From: Acholoe squamosa
Lineage: Eukaryota > Annelida > Polychaeta > Phyllodocida > Polynoidae
DNA length: 64,000 nt
Assembly: GCA_949317995.1 (NCBI GenBank)
Contig: OX439044.1
Location: 23,012,733 to 23,076,732 of the forward strand
Direction of reading: 5' to 3'
The notes below the pieces were generated by a model. The model was not told the DNA's origin. It did not search any database and saw only the letters and a list, made by a program, of their open reading frames with translations. The position numbers and the translations under genes were made by a program. Positions 43,858-54,287 of this stretch are shown piece after piece. The number at the start of each line of letters is the position of its first letter. The stretch's first letter is position 1.

Positions 43858-44763
43858 TTATCTTATTTCATTAAGTGGTTTACAAAAGAAATCTATCCTA
43901 TCTAATATCAGATTTCTACGTATTTCAGTATATTTTTTGTTTTGAAACTTTGCATAAAGAGGGGTGCAAGTAGGTTTTCCATCAAACCAAGGAATAAAAC
44001 AGTTTTTACATCTCGCAACCCTTTGGTTTTCAACATAAGAGGAAAAATATTGTAAAAATTCGAGACATCTTGTTTTACTTGGGCTCCCACAACATTGCAT
44101 ATATGTTATTTTAGATAATGCTCTTTTTCTGTTTGTCCTGTCTGCTTTGTGAAATCTTCCACAAGATGCGCAACAATAAGTTAAAAATCTCAGGCAATTG
44201 TTATATATCATATTGGCTATTTTCATCTTTTTTTTAAGTTTTTTCACACGTTTATATTGAGTAAATTTCCTTTTCCTAATAGTCATAGTTAATGCAGTAG
44301 TTTCGCTATAATTATCCTCACAGTCTTTCATACATTCAAGGATTTCATATACTCGAGGTACTCTTAAAAAATCAGCCGCAAACCAAATCATTTCTAAAGA
44401 AAACTTGTGAAATTCTCCCATAAAGAAAATAGCCATTTTGATAACGCAAGGAACTTCTTCCACGTTATTTATACACCGACTTTTTATATATTCATACAAG
44501 AAATCACTTTGAAAAAAAATTGCAAAAAAAACAATACTTTTAATATCTCTAATATCATTTAAAAGAATGTGGCATAATTCATCTTCTTCTGATAAGGTCA
44601 TCATTAAATAGGAGCATTCAGAAATATTCATATATTTTATAGCAGGTATTTCTAAGCTAAGCTCTTTCTTTTGTTTACCATAAAAAGATTGATAGCTTTT
44701 AAAATAGTGACATCTTTCATACAACAAAGAACTATCTAAATCTATTTCTATAAAACTATTCAT
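43858..44763 (-). CDS. RING-like zinc-finger protein, paralogue 2
   Basis: The 301-residue frame parallels 42691-43581: a helical N-terminal half, a basic stretch (KRKFTQYKRVKKLKKKMK), then CCASCGRFH, MQCCGSPSKTRC, CKNCFIPWFDGKPTC. The CCGxP...C and PWFDGKP/KWFNGNP blocks show common descent. In this paralogue the position of the central His (IHKHC in its sibling) reads KTRC, so zinc ligation may differ. Function is unknown. Confidence 0.55.
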   Translation of the reverse strand: MNSFIEIDLDSSLLYERCHYFKSYQSFYGKQKKELSLEIPAIKYMNISECSYLMMTLSEEDELCHILLNDIRDIKSIVFFAIFFQSDFLYEYIKSRCINNVEEVPCVIKMAIFFMGEFHKFSLEMIWFAADFLRVPRVYEILECMKDCEDNYSETTALTMTIRKRKFTQYKRVKKLKKKMKIANMIYNNCLRFLTYCCASCGRFHKADRTNRKRALSKITYMQCCGSPSKTRCLEFLQYFSSYVENQRVARCKNCFIPWFDGKPTCTPLYAKFQNKKYTEIRRNLILDRIDFFCKPLNEIR

Positions 44764-45573
44764 GGTTAGTCTTTTATTTTATCGCATAAAATGATGCTTT
44801 CTTCTATACAATTCGGGAGATGGTTATTGGGGAACACTTTACAAGTTACTTTCTCTTTGTTTTTTAAATATTTTTTTTGTGTTTAAATTACATTGAAATA
44901 TTTTTTCATTAAGTTTTTTTTTATCAATGAAACGCAAAATATCATCAATATCCATAAGATTTTTAAGATGAAAAGTTTTTTAACTGCTACTTGATTTTAC
45001 TTTTAGGTCCTCTTCGTCCTTTAGTACCTTTAATTAAAGGAGGTGTGCAATGTAAAAAACAACATGCACATCTGTTTATATTATCTGGTAAAATATTCCT
45101 TAAAAATACTTCTGCGTGACTCTTTATTCTATCGCATATAGCTATAGTCCTTTCCAAATTTGCTCTGCAAGTATCTGTTTGTGGTTCAAATAAAGTAGAT
45201 GTTGGATTAAATTCAGATAGTTCTTTTACCTGATGGCTTACTGATAAAGGAATTTTTCTCTTTTTATTTTGAACTTTATTTTTAAAATCAGTAATTTCTT
45301 CCTCACTTAAATCATCATTGCTGTCTGATAAAGTTTTGCTAACTTTCTTTCTTTTTGGAAGAGAATGTGTTCCTTTTATATCTTCTTCATTACTGTCACT
45401 TTCTTCTAAATCTTTATGTAAAATACCTGGTAATTTTTGCTGTGATTGAATGAAAGCAGGGTGATCTTTTTTTTTTTACTGGGTCATTGTCACTCTCACT
45501 TTCTGTAGAACTGTTTTGCTCTGAAGAGGATGGTCGCTGTTTAATATTAGACCAGCTTTTACTTTTTGTCTTT
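44764..45573 (-). other. Polinton segment with charged low-complexity coding-like sequence
   Basis: Minus-strand sequence about 44985-45573 encodes Ser/Glu/Lys-rich stretches (SSTESESDNDP, EEDIKGTHSLPKRKK) and a Cys cluster near RCACCFLHC. No ATG-initiated frame covers it. It may be part of a decayed gene. Confidence 0.35.
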
Positions 45574-46146
45574 TTATTTTAATTGAGAAGTGGACGTGAT
45601 GCTCTCTTTTTTACAAGAATTAAAAGAACTTAAAGCTGAATCTGACAATTTTTCTAAAGAAGGCATGTGATACAATTCATCATTTACTTTTTCTACTAAT
45701 GAAGTAAAAAAGTTGAAATACAATGAAAGTCCTTTCCCTGGTTTTAAACTCTGTTTTGAGCTTCTGTATTCTGAAGATTTATCGTGGCTGTAATAAAAAA
45801 TGATATTTATTTGGAGAATTTCAACCAAACATTTGATCAAAATACTTTCTGAAGAAGTTATATCTTTTATTATACCATTATTTTCTCCGCATAAAGCCTC
45901 ATAAAATTGTCTGATTTTTTTATTTTTTTTAATGTAAGAATGAAGAGACGATTTAGTTTCCTGAATTAAAGGATCTATGTAAGATTCTTTGTTGTGATGA
46001 TACTTTTTATATAGGTGATGCAAAGCAAAATTTAAATTATGTTCTTCACATAAATGAACCCTGTCCCAATATTCTGTATTGCTAGGAGTATCCTCTAATA
46101 AATAAACCAGTATCACCCTTAATAAATTATCTATGACAGAAGCCAT
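45574..46146 (-). CDS. Unknown Polinton accessory protein
   Basis: The 190-residue frame starts MASVIDNLLRVILVYLLED and is largely helical, with a hydrophobic strand-like ILQINIIFYYSHD in the middle and a Ser-rich end. I recognise no family. No signal peptide or zinc site is evident. Confidence 0.45.
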   Translation of the reverse strand: MASVIDNLLRVILVYLLEDTPSNTEYWDRVHLCEEHNLNFALHHLYKKYHHNKESYIDPLIQETKSSLHSYIKKNKKIRQFYEALCGENNGIIKDITSSESILIKCLVEILQINIIFYYSHDKSSEYRSSKQSLKPGKGLSLYFNFFTSLVEKVNDELYHMPSLEKLSDSALSSFNSCKKESITSTSQLK

Positions 46147-46190
46147 GAATTAATTTATTATTAAAATATAGTTTACAGAGAACCTTAGCT

Positions 46191-47207
46191 TCATATAACT
46201 TTCTCAACAAGATTACATAAAAACAGAAATTGATTTATATCTTTAGTTATACAACTTCCAGTAAAAGTGTGAGTAAAAGAAAAAGTTGTTCCTTTATTTT
46301 TTATTCTAAGAGAAGAAAACCTAATAGCATCAAAAGATTGCTTTGAGTTTAATAAGTTATGGTTTATTTCCAACCATATTGACTCATATGAATTCGATTC
46401 TTTAACTTCTATGCTATAGCCCTTTTCTAAACTTGACACTATTTTAAAGCAAAAATCATGAAATTTAATTCCTTCTTTAATTATAGTAAAAGATATTTGA
46501 ATATTTACAATGTCTAAACTGTATTGAATTATATTATCTTTGCTGTATTTTTCAAAAAAATTAATGCATGAGGAATAAATAAAGTCTTCTATCTTAGATA
46601 AAATACAAGGGATACTATTTTTTTATAAATATATAACAATAATTATTTTTAGTAAATTTTAAAGTGTAATCTTTTTCAGAGTACACTATAGAACCTCTAT
46701 AAGAAGAAGAATTCACCACCTCTCTTTGAAATGAAAGTATGTCAAAAGATGACTTAGGCAATGCTGTTAATCCTAGCACAACTAGATGGGTAGAATAATC
46801 TATAGGCATTGAAAGCAAGCCTAAAATCTATAACTTTGATATTTCTCCCAATGAAGGAAAAAATTCAGCTTCACTACGCAACTTTTTCATAGGAATATAG
46901 CCCTCATGCTGAACTATGGAAAATAAAAAATGCTAGTTGTAAAGTGAAAATCAAAAAAAGGAGCCTGATAATAAGAAGGTGTATTTACTATATCTCGAGG
47001 ATTTACTTTGGTGTAATCATTAAGAGCTAAATTCGCATTGTATACACATGTTTCTGTTATAATCTGATTAAATGTAATATATTTGGCAGAAAAATCTGCT
47101 ATGTCTAAAGTATGTAGCATATATGTACAATTATGACAAGAGCAAAGTTCTTCAGTTTGACTATCTTTAAATGCGAGATAAAACCTAGTCATAGAGACAG
47201 TAAACAA
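46191..47207 (-). other. Cluster of short unknown Polinton frames
   Basis: Frames of 82, 67 and 97 residues (46191-46439, 46615-46818, 46914-47207) have ordinary codon use but no recognisable family. The last has a Cys cluster (ELCSCHNCTYML). They may be separate small genes or remnants of larger ones. Confidence 0.35.
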
Positions 47208-47643
47208 TTTGCTCTCCTATGTGATGTTTCAATAAAATAGGAAGATGGTTTATGCTTAGTCGCTTAGTTTTTTTAATGAAATCTTCTTCAGATAAAATAT
47301 CATCTACTAAGCTCAAAGGTAAAATTGAAAGGAGCTTTTCTCTCCTAGTGTCTTTAAGGTAAACTTTAGATAAACTTAAACAAAGATTTTTTAAAGTAGT
47401 AATTGGATGAAACTGATGATTAATCTGTTCTGCTATTTCTGACACTTTTTCAACTAAGTCGTGAGTTATAACCTCATAAGGAGGGCAAATATGTTCATAT
47501 GGTTTAAAAAATGCATGAAAATGTGTTGTTCCAAGAAAATTACAATAAAAACATTCACAAAATCCTTGACCGTTTGTTGTAAAATTGATTAAAAGATAAT
47601 AAATATCAATTGGTTTATCCTCTTCTAGTTTAGCCAAATCCAT
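47185..47643 (-). CDS. Polinton accessory protein with a VHL/SOCS-box-like motif
   Basis: The 152-residue frame has a Cys/His-rich start (GFCECFYCNFL, HFHAFF) and then, at about residues 82-118, TTLKNLCLSLSKVYLKDTRR followed by EKLLSILPLSLVDDIL. The opening resembles the VHL elongin-C box (TLKERCLQVVRSLV) and the LPLSL segment a Cullin box. Such boxes recruit Elongin B/C and a Cullin to make a ubiquitin ligase. The match is by eye and one hydrophobic position of the BC-box consensus is Ser here. Confidence 0.45.
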   Translation of the reverse strand: MDLAKLEEDKPIDIYYLLINFTTNGQGFCECFYCNFLGTTHFHAFFKPYEHICPPYEVITHDLVEKVSEIAEQINHQFHPITTLKNLCLSLSKVYLKDTRREKLLSILPLSLVDDILSEEDFIKKTKRLSINHLPILLKHHIGEQIVYCLYD

Positions 47644-48058
47644 TTACAGCAATAAGGCTTTAAAAGTGTTCAGCGCTTTTCAAGAACAATTTGAATAAAC
47701 ACTTGTTCAATGGACACTTGCATTAGTTTGATAAAAGTTTACAGTGTCTACCTTTAAAAGTGGACTCAGCTTTTATCCTAGGTGAAGCTTTACGAGTTTT
47801 CAGCGCTTTCTAAGAACGATCAGAGTCCAAACAGCTTCACTTAAATCGAGCGATCCTTTTCATGGATGTCTAAAGGTAGACCATCTGTAGCCCATTTGTG
47901 GAACGTCTAGTTGACTCTCAGCAAACGTGCATTAAGGAATGGAACCGCGGCTTTCTTCTGTAACAGTCAAATAATGTAGATTTAGTATATCAAATATTTT
48001 ATGGCTGTTACAAAAAGTTCAGTTTCTTGCTCTCTTACTTGAGGCTACTATACCTTTT
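47644..48058. other. Spacer where transcription direction changes, with short repeats
   Basis: The phrase 'ttcagcgctttt/ctaagaac' occurs near 47670 and 47798, and 'gcttttatccta/gcttta' recurs around it. This divergent spacer between minus-strand genes and the single plus-strand gene may hold promoters. Confidence 0.45.
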
Positions 48059-48631
48059 ATGAAGGTTTTTCAATACAACATCAATACTAAATTCCTATGG
48101 GAGCTAAGAGACAAGAGAGCAGATCCAGTGACACACCGTGGTAAGTGTTCAGCACTTAATGGTGCTGCAACAGAATGTCAGCAACCAGCTAAAAAAAACC
48201 TGTGTCCTTTTCACAACCATCTGAAATTTCTTGTTGAAAAATTTCAAAAAAATATTGAAGAAAAAGACAGCTCATATACAGCCACAGATTGTGCCCATGG
48301 TATACCATTGAGATTGCTAATAAGAGCCACCATGTTCCATGGGATAATGGACGATGCTCATGTTTATTGGCTTGTTCACATCTTATGTCATCGCATTTCA
48401 GTTAAAGATATATTAGATATCTTAAAGGTTAACACCAGTGCTCATCGCAATGGGGTAAAAAGTTCAATCATCCAAAGCTGGATAAAAAATGAATCACTTA
48501 ACAAAAATTCCATAAAAGAAGCACTGGTAGGAACCTTTTGGCATTATAGCAGATTATTAACAAGAAAAAACTTTATGTTATCAAAGGCTGTTGTTTCGTA
48601 TATTCTTCCGATCTGTTCAAATTGTGTTTAA
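48059..48631 (+). CDS. Unknown Cys/His-containing protein, only plus-strand Polinton gene
   Basis: The 190-residue frame has a short zinc-site-like segment at about residues 28-55, GKCSALNGAATECQQPAKKN plus LCPFHNHL. It resembles the 'CxAxTxxGxxCxxxA...CxxH' module seen in small zinc-binding viral and transposon proteins. The rest is helical with conserved-looking Trp and His residues (YWLVHILCHRISVKDIL). Function is unknown. Its opposite orientation sets it apart. Confidence 0.5.
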   Translation: MKVFQYNINTKFLWELRDKRADPVTHRGKCSALNGAATECQQPAKKNLCPFHNHLKFLVEKFQKNIEEKDSSYTATDCAHGIPLRLLIRATMFHGIMDDAHVYWLVHILCHRISVKDILDILKVNTSAHRNGVKSSIIQSWIKNESLNKNSIKEALVGTFWHYSRLLTRKNFMLSKAVVSYILPICSNCV

Positions 48632-50368
48632 AAAAAATAGAAAAATGTCACACTGGATGTGCTTCTACTGAATACCCCAACGTGTATGATATATTACACA
48701 AAATCTACATAAATCAGGGGTTTATATCATAAAGTATCTAAGTTCCCATACATAAACTACATTTTAAAACAGGGAAATTTTAGACCATTAAGATCAAAAT
48801 TTAGATGCTGCTCTATAGGATAGCCTTCTCGCGGCGGCAGTGAAGAATTCACATAGAAATAGCTGTATCTTATTACAGCAAAACATTCTATGTTAATTTA
48901 CCAATGATACTATTACATATAACAAAATAAAGATTTCACAAGACAGCTTAATTCTCTTTAATGGAGCTCTAAATTGGTAGCGTCCACCACTGTGCTAGAG
49001 TCAGCGGGTGTAACTCCTCGATCTAAAGCACCTTAAATACCAGCAAATTTTCCTTATACAAAACTAACGAAAAAACAAAAGATACTTACTCAATGTTACT
49101 TTTATTAACAAAATTCGTTTAAAAAAGTAGTAAAACTTCATTTATCTTAAAATATTAACTTCATAACATGGTGTAAAACACCTCTGTGATTTTTCAAAGT
49201 TAAAAAACCATGCGCGTCTGCCAAACAGCGGCTAAAACCAAACACAGACCGAGAGCAATGCACTGGTGACATCTAGCGGATAAAAAATACAACATATATA
49301 TAAATGCTAGATCTTCCCACTAGAGGGAGACAACAAAATGCGCCCTGCGTTCAGGAACGCAATGAAAATCTGTCATCTCAATTGTAAGCTAGCGCTGTAA
49401 GAAAATCTTGGTTAACTTTATTGAAATCTCGCACTATTAGTGCCTGGCGCAAGATGAAATTGGCGATCGGCGCAGATTGGCGAAATGCACCTAACAGTTC
49501 TTGCTTTTATCGCAAGAGGGAGACAACAAAATGCGTCCTGCGTTCGGAACGCGTTCGAAATCTATCGTCTCAATTGTAAGCTACCAATGTAAATTCCTTT
49601 AATAACATAATAGATATTCTTTATTAACACGAATGAAACATATCAAAAAACAGAAGAGAAAGAGCGCTATACACGAGAAGTATTCCGAATTAAAAAGAAT
49701 CTATATCCTGATCACTAAAAATGTATTTGCTCGTGCACTTTAACAGTAAACACCACATCTGTGGTTTCACCAACGTGAGGGGGTTTATAAGAAAGCCGAT
49801 GTCAAACAGTAAATAGAGAGGTCCGGCCCCCATGTCACGAGCCACCTCACTTCCGCTCACGCCACTGGTGCGTCTGCGTCTGGCTTCGCTGCGAACAAAA
49901 TCTCTGCCATGAGATATGTCCATACCGCCTATGCCACGGTAATCCAGCTGAAGCCTTCAGAGACTGTCAAAATCTCTCGTCTGCTTCCACTGGTGGCCCT
50001 TGAGCCATACATAATGGTCCTCGTGCTCAGGTAACGCCACCTAGGTTGCCGAGCCCCAGTCAGTGCTTCCAGATCTGTGCTGAAAATGAATGTTGCTATA
50101 CCCGGCTTAACCCGGATGCCTGGCTTAACCCGGAAGAATTACTAAAACCTTAATAAAACGTCGATCATTACTGACTAACTAAAACCTTTAAAACCGTCGA
50201 TCATTACTGACGAGTATAATCCTCTCTCCTCCTCTCTCCAAAGCACATTCGCTAATCAGTTCATTCCTCTGCACCAAAAGCTCAGCGGAAAAAGAACAAG
50301 ACTCGTGACATGGGTACCACTTGACCTCTTTTATTTAAAACCTAAAGTAGCTTAGTATAAGTTCTATT
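48632..50368. other. Polinton right non-coding end
   Basis: Composition shifts to moderate G+C after about 48800. Two repeats of about 85 bp (about 49321-49405 and 49510-49590) share 'gagggagacaacaaaatgcg' and 'tctcaattgtaagcta'. Near 50105-50215 'ggcttaacccgga' and 'cgtcgatcattactgac' each occur twice. No gene is supported. Part of this may be foreign sequence acquired by the element. Confidence 0.5.
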
Positions 50369-50471
50369 TCTAAGGCGGTCTCCTATAAATCACACCTTTT
50401 GAAATCAAACTTTAAATTGAAATCTTCAATTCAAAAGGTGTGATTTATAGGAGACCGTCTTAGATACTACT
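50369..50471 (-). repeat. Polinton right terminal repeat containing a hairpin
   Basis: A 96-bp palindrome (50369-50464) is followed by tactact. Compared in direct orientation with the left palindrome it differs at 5 positions; compared as a true inverted repeat it differs at 9. The hairpin therefore seems flipped relative to the left end. Confidence 0.88.
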
Positions 50472-50477
50472 AGGGTT
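50472..50477. repeat. Polinton target duplication, right (agggtt)
   Basis: Identical to 26868-26873 and directly adjacent to the right terminus. Confidence 0.92.
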
Positions 50478-50620
50478 CTTTTCCAAATGCCCCCCCCCCT
50501 CCCCACTGGCAATAAATGACTCAGCCCTTTATATTGTTGTAATATGTTTGTCAGCTTGCACTGCCATCTGGTGTCTACATAGAAATACTGTATGTTGCGC
50601 CATCTAGAGGATGGGAAATT
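50472..50620 (+). repeat. Right half of the repeat split by the Polinton
   Basis: From 'gggttcttttccaaatgc' through 'ggcaataaatgactcagcc' to 'catagaaatactgtatgt' it matches the complement of 23838-23970. The left half is 26826-26873. Confidence 0.85.
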
Positions 50621-51379
50621 AGACTGACACAAGCCTGTCCCGAGTATGAGAGTTGCAGCAGGTTGCCAGCTAAGTTAGCTTCTCTCCCTGTACTGTCAGA
50701 CGGCGTAACAAGCACTTGCGCGCCCTCTATATATCACGCCATATATGCGACTGCACCTGGCTGTGTGTGTCAGTTACAGAGCAGCCAGCACAGGGGTCAT
50801 ATCACCCAAATAGGTCAAGATGGCCAGTGTTGTCTAATGATAAGTCTATGGAGGTCACCCCCTTTTCCCAGTTCTATTTCTACTATTAAACCTGGAGCAC
50901 TTTTGAGCACTCTTAGTGAATTGAATGCATAATGTCTTGCACTATTGATATGTAGAAATAATTTCAAAAGTGACTCTCACATTAATGTGTAAAATCAATT
51001 TTGATTTGGCTAATTATCAAATTTTGGGCAGCCAACTGTCAACTGACATCCTCATCTATATTGAACTATCTTCATACTGACAGGTATAAAACACATACCA
51101 GATATACACAGACAATGGTGTCCAACATGCCTACAGTAATCTATTCTTTGGATTATCCTTTACTTGTCTGTTATAGGCTTAACAGTTGCAAACTCTAAAG
51201 TGTCCGTTACCGCATGGGCGCTGTGTTTACCGCGATCCTGTCCCACTCCCCCTACAGAGGGCGTACTGCTTGCTGCGTCGTCTGCTGTACTGTTATATTA
51301 CTCTACTGTCACTCTCCGAGCACAGGCCGGTCAAACCGTGGGGCAGGATACCGATGACGGCGGTCTAGCTAGTCCTGAG
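50621..51379. other. Unassigned intergenic stretch
   Basis: No gene is supported. At 51347-51378 the text 'ggataccgatgacggcggtc' is the complement of sequence at 54932-54960, marking one side of a larger inverted-repeat-bounded region. Confidence 0.45.
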
Positions 51380-52575
51380 GTACGGAAAGCCGGTGCGACA
51401 CGCCAGTTTGAAGAATTTGCCATTTCCTATTTTTTGCCCTTTCAGAAAAATTTGCCTTTTTCAAAAAATATTTGCCCTTTTGATAAAATTTGCTCTTCTG
51501 AGAAATTTGCCTCTTTGAGAGAATTTGCCAGTTCACCAAAGTTTGCCATTTTGTATAGAATTTGCCCCACTGAAGTATTTGCTTCTCCACGATAATTTGC
51601 CTTTTCAATAAAATTTACCCTTTTGACAAAATTTGCTCTTCTGATAGACCAATATTTGCCAGTTGCCTACAATTTGCTCATCCAAAATATTTGCCCTTTC
51701 GAGCTTATTTGGCCCATCTATCATAATTTGCCTGTTCAATAAAATTTGCCCTTTTGATCAAATTAAAATTTGCTCTTCTATGATAGATTTGCCTCTTTGA
51801 GAGAATGCAGGCTTTTTCACTAAAAATGAATGAAATTATTCTGACCCAGCTCAGAGGCGTTGAAAATTTTTTGACCCCCCCAGTTATTTGCGCACCCCCA
51901 CTGCACCGGAGGCTGAGAAATTCCGCGCCCCTCTTTGATCTATAGTAGGAGGGGTCAAAATCTTTTACGCTTCCCCTCAGAACACGGTTTATAGGGGAGG
52001 ATTACCATGGAATTTTAGGGAGTGATCATCTTTTTAACAACGGGGGCTGGGGAGTTGGAAGGGAAAGGTCAGAATTTTTTCGATCCCTTGACCGGGGGAC
52101 GAAATATTTTCGTTCCCTCTGAGGGGGAAGGTAGAAATGATTTCACCTGTTTTCAGTGAAAAAGCCAGCATGTTACTATAGGTAAAGGGCATGTTCACGC
52201 ACAAATTTCGTCTCTTATGGGGGGGGGGTAAAAACTTAACCCCCTCGAAAAAGGGGGATAAAATCTTTTTTGCATGCATCAGTGCGCAGACCCACCAACT
52301 CCCCTCCCTGCTGTTAAAAAAAAACGATCACTCCCTAATATCCATGGAAAATGGGGTGGGCCAGGCCCCGGGGGCCAGGCATAAGAGCTAGATTACGTAC
52401 CAAACAAAAAACCTGTTATAACCTGTGTGGACTGAAAACAAGCAAATAATCTGAGAAGAGGCAAATTTTTCACAGGAAGAGGCAAATTCCTTAGAAAGGG
52501 CAAATTCTGTCAAAAAGGCAAATTTCACAAAGGGGCAAATTCTTGAAACTGGCGTGTCGCACCGGCTTTCCGTAC
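51380..52575. mobile_element. TIR element built of TTTGCC repeats, 1.2 kb
   Basis: The ends gtacggaaagccggtgcgac plus acgccagttt are mirrored at 52575. The inverted repeat is at least 42 bp. Subterminal DNA is a long run of degenerate 'aatttgcc.tttt' units of about 17-24 bp, in one orientation at the left and the opposite at the right. A different element (52017-52336) is nested inside. Confidence 0.8.
52017..52336. mobile_element. AGGGAGTGATCA TIR element, copy 1
   Basis: Ends agggagtgatcat...ttttaacaa and, inverted, gttaaa...gatcactccct. It is nested within the TTTGCC element. Sibling copies lie at 53978-54263 and 63405-63840. Confidence 0.78.
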
Positions 52576-52721
52576 TACGGACTAAGGCATCTGCTGCATC
52601 CGCGCTGCCCCTGTTTGCCGCGTACACTGCAGTGGCCAGCAGCAGCCACGCGCCGACATCTAGTCCTGGGAACTAGAACGCGCCCTTACTATGCGTGCTA
52701 CGCTTTAGTCCTCAGGATTAC

Positions 52722-53280
52722 AGAAAGTATCTGAGAGAATTTTCATATTTTCTGGGGGGGGGGTTGGCCCCTTACCCTCGAATTATGGAAAAAAAATTCC
52801 CATTCCCTTGTCCTTAATCCAGTGTTGATAGGCCTGGATGTTTCTGCTAGACTTATCCAAAAGTGTGCACCCAACTTGTCTACAGAAAGTATCTGAGAGA
52901 ATTTTCATATTTTCGGGGGTGGGGGGGGGCTGGGGAGTCTGTCTCCTAACCACAAATTATGAAAAAAGTCTTCAATTCCCGTGCCCTATAAAATCTGGTG
53001 GTATTTCTGCTAGACTTATCCAAAAGCGTGCACCCAAGTTATCTACAGAAAGTATCTGAGAGAATTTTCATATTTTCTGGGGGGGGGTGGCCCCTTACCC
53101 TCAAATTATGGAAAAAATTTCCCATTCCCTTGTCCTTAATCCAGTGTTGATAGATATTTCTGCTAGACTTATCCAAAAGTGTGCACCCAAGTTGTCTAGA
53201 GAAAGTATCATAGAGAATTTTCAGATTTTCTGGGGGGGGGGGGCTGGAGAGGCTGGCCCCTAGCCCCAAATAATGGGAAA
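52722..53280. repeat. Tandem repeat, about 160-bp unit, 3.5 copies
   Basis: The phrase 'agaaagtatctgagagaatt' starts units at about 52722, 52882, 53044 and 53201. Each holds a G-run and 'gacttatccaaaagtgtgca'. Units differ by small indels in the G-run. Confidence 0.88.
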
Positions 53281-53629
53281 ATCACCCGTTTCTCTTTAGG
53301 CTTCTTTAATAAGTTTCTTCTCTAAACTCTCAGATTTGCTAGTCATGATTTTTGTATGGATAAGAATAGGTCATATGACCTGGTACAAGTCACATGAATG
53401 CTAGTTGCCTTTTGCCACTGTAGAGGTCACTGTGGTGGTGCTCTCCAAGTAGCCTCCTAGTATTAGGTTGTGGAACTTACTTTTCAGTCAGCTCAGAGCC
53501 CCTTTAAGGGCAGAGCAAAAATTGTTGCCCTGGCCATGGGGACGGCCTCTGAAAAAAGTATAGGTCCTAGAGGACGAGCCTATTTTCAATTCCTATACTA
53601 ATCCTATATAACTGGCATTGACTATAGTC
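53281..53629. other. Unassigned stretch
   Basis: I see no gene, repeat boundary or RNA signal here. Confidence 0.35.
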
Positions 53630-53977
53630 GACGCTAGGCCTGCCATGGTGTCGACTATAGTCGATGGTAGGCCTACCATGGTGTCGACTATAGTCGATGC
53701 TAGCCCTCAATGGACAGGTGCTCCCAGGGACTATATGAATCTCATCCCCAGGGCACCATGACTATTCTCTACTCTTGGATGATTATGAGCTAGGGTCTCA
53801 GTCCCAAGGACTATAATCTAGTCCCTAGGACTGTATCTTTAGTCCCTGGGACTACACAGAGCAGTCCTGGAGACTAAGAAGTAGTCCTCAGGACTAAATT
53901 TGAAGTCCTGGGGACTACATCCCCAGTCACAACTACATTAGACAATCAATGAATTAGTCCTCAGAACCACATGCATC

Positions 53978-54263
53978 AGGGAGTGATCATTTTTTAACAA
54001 CGGGGGGGGGGGCGGTGGGTTTGAGGGGGGGTCAGAATTTTTTCAATACCTCTGATGGGGGGGGTCAAAATAATTTTACTTGTTTTCAGTGGAAAACCCC
54101 GCGCGTTACTATAGGCTAAAAGGGGACGTTCGCGCGCGATTTTTGTCCCTTATGGGGGAGTCGAAAAAATTTTATCCCCTCGAGAGGGGGGGTTGAAATT
54201 TTTTTCGCGCATCTGCGCGCAAACCCACCAGCCCCCCCTGTTGTTAAAAAATGATCGCTCCCT
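53978..54263. mobile_element. AGGGAGTGATCA TIR element, copy 2
   Basis: Ends agggagtgatcattttttaa and, inverted, ttaaaaaatgatcgctccct. It is 286 bp, non-coding, with a G-run near the left and a C-run near the right. Confidence 0.82.
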
Positions 54264-54287
54264 TAGTCCTGAGGACTAGGCAAATGA

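Larger units (their letters stand above)
26874..50471 (-). mobile_element. Polinton/Maverick element, 23.6 kb, decayed
   Basis: Both ends begin AGTAGTATC and carry 103-bp terminal inverted repeats. The element is flanked by agggtt duplications and splits an older repeat whose unbroken copy is at 23838-24004. The interior is strongly AT-rich. Genes lie almost all on the minus strand: adenain-like protease, double-jelly-roll capsid protein, minor capsid proteins, packaging ATPase, integrase, protein-primed polymerase B and accessory genes. This is the Polinton gene set. It looks broken, with roughly half a dozen or more breaks across the core genes plus a nested solo LTR. Several accessory frames and the ATPase remain open, and the target duplication is unchanged. 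I infer a relatively young fossil, though absolute age cannot be given. Confidence 0.95.

Noticed and set aside
45574-46146. OTU-type deubiquitinase
   Set aside because: The ILQINIIFYYSHD strand is suggestive, but no DGxC nucleophile motif or matching His is visible.
26874-50471. Free-living virus genome or assembly contamination
   Set aside because: Target duplication, the split host repeat and gene decay show that it is integrated in the chromosome.
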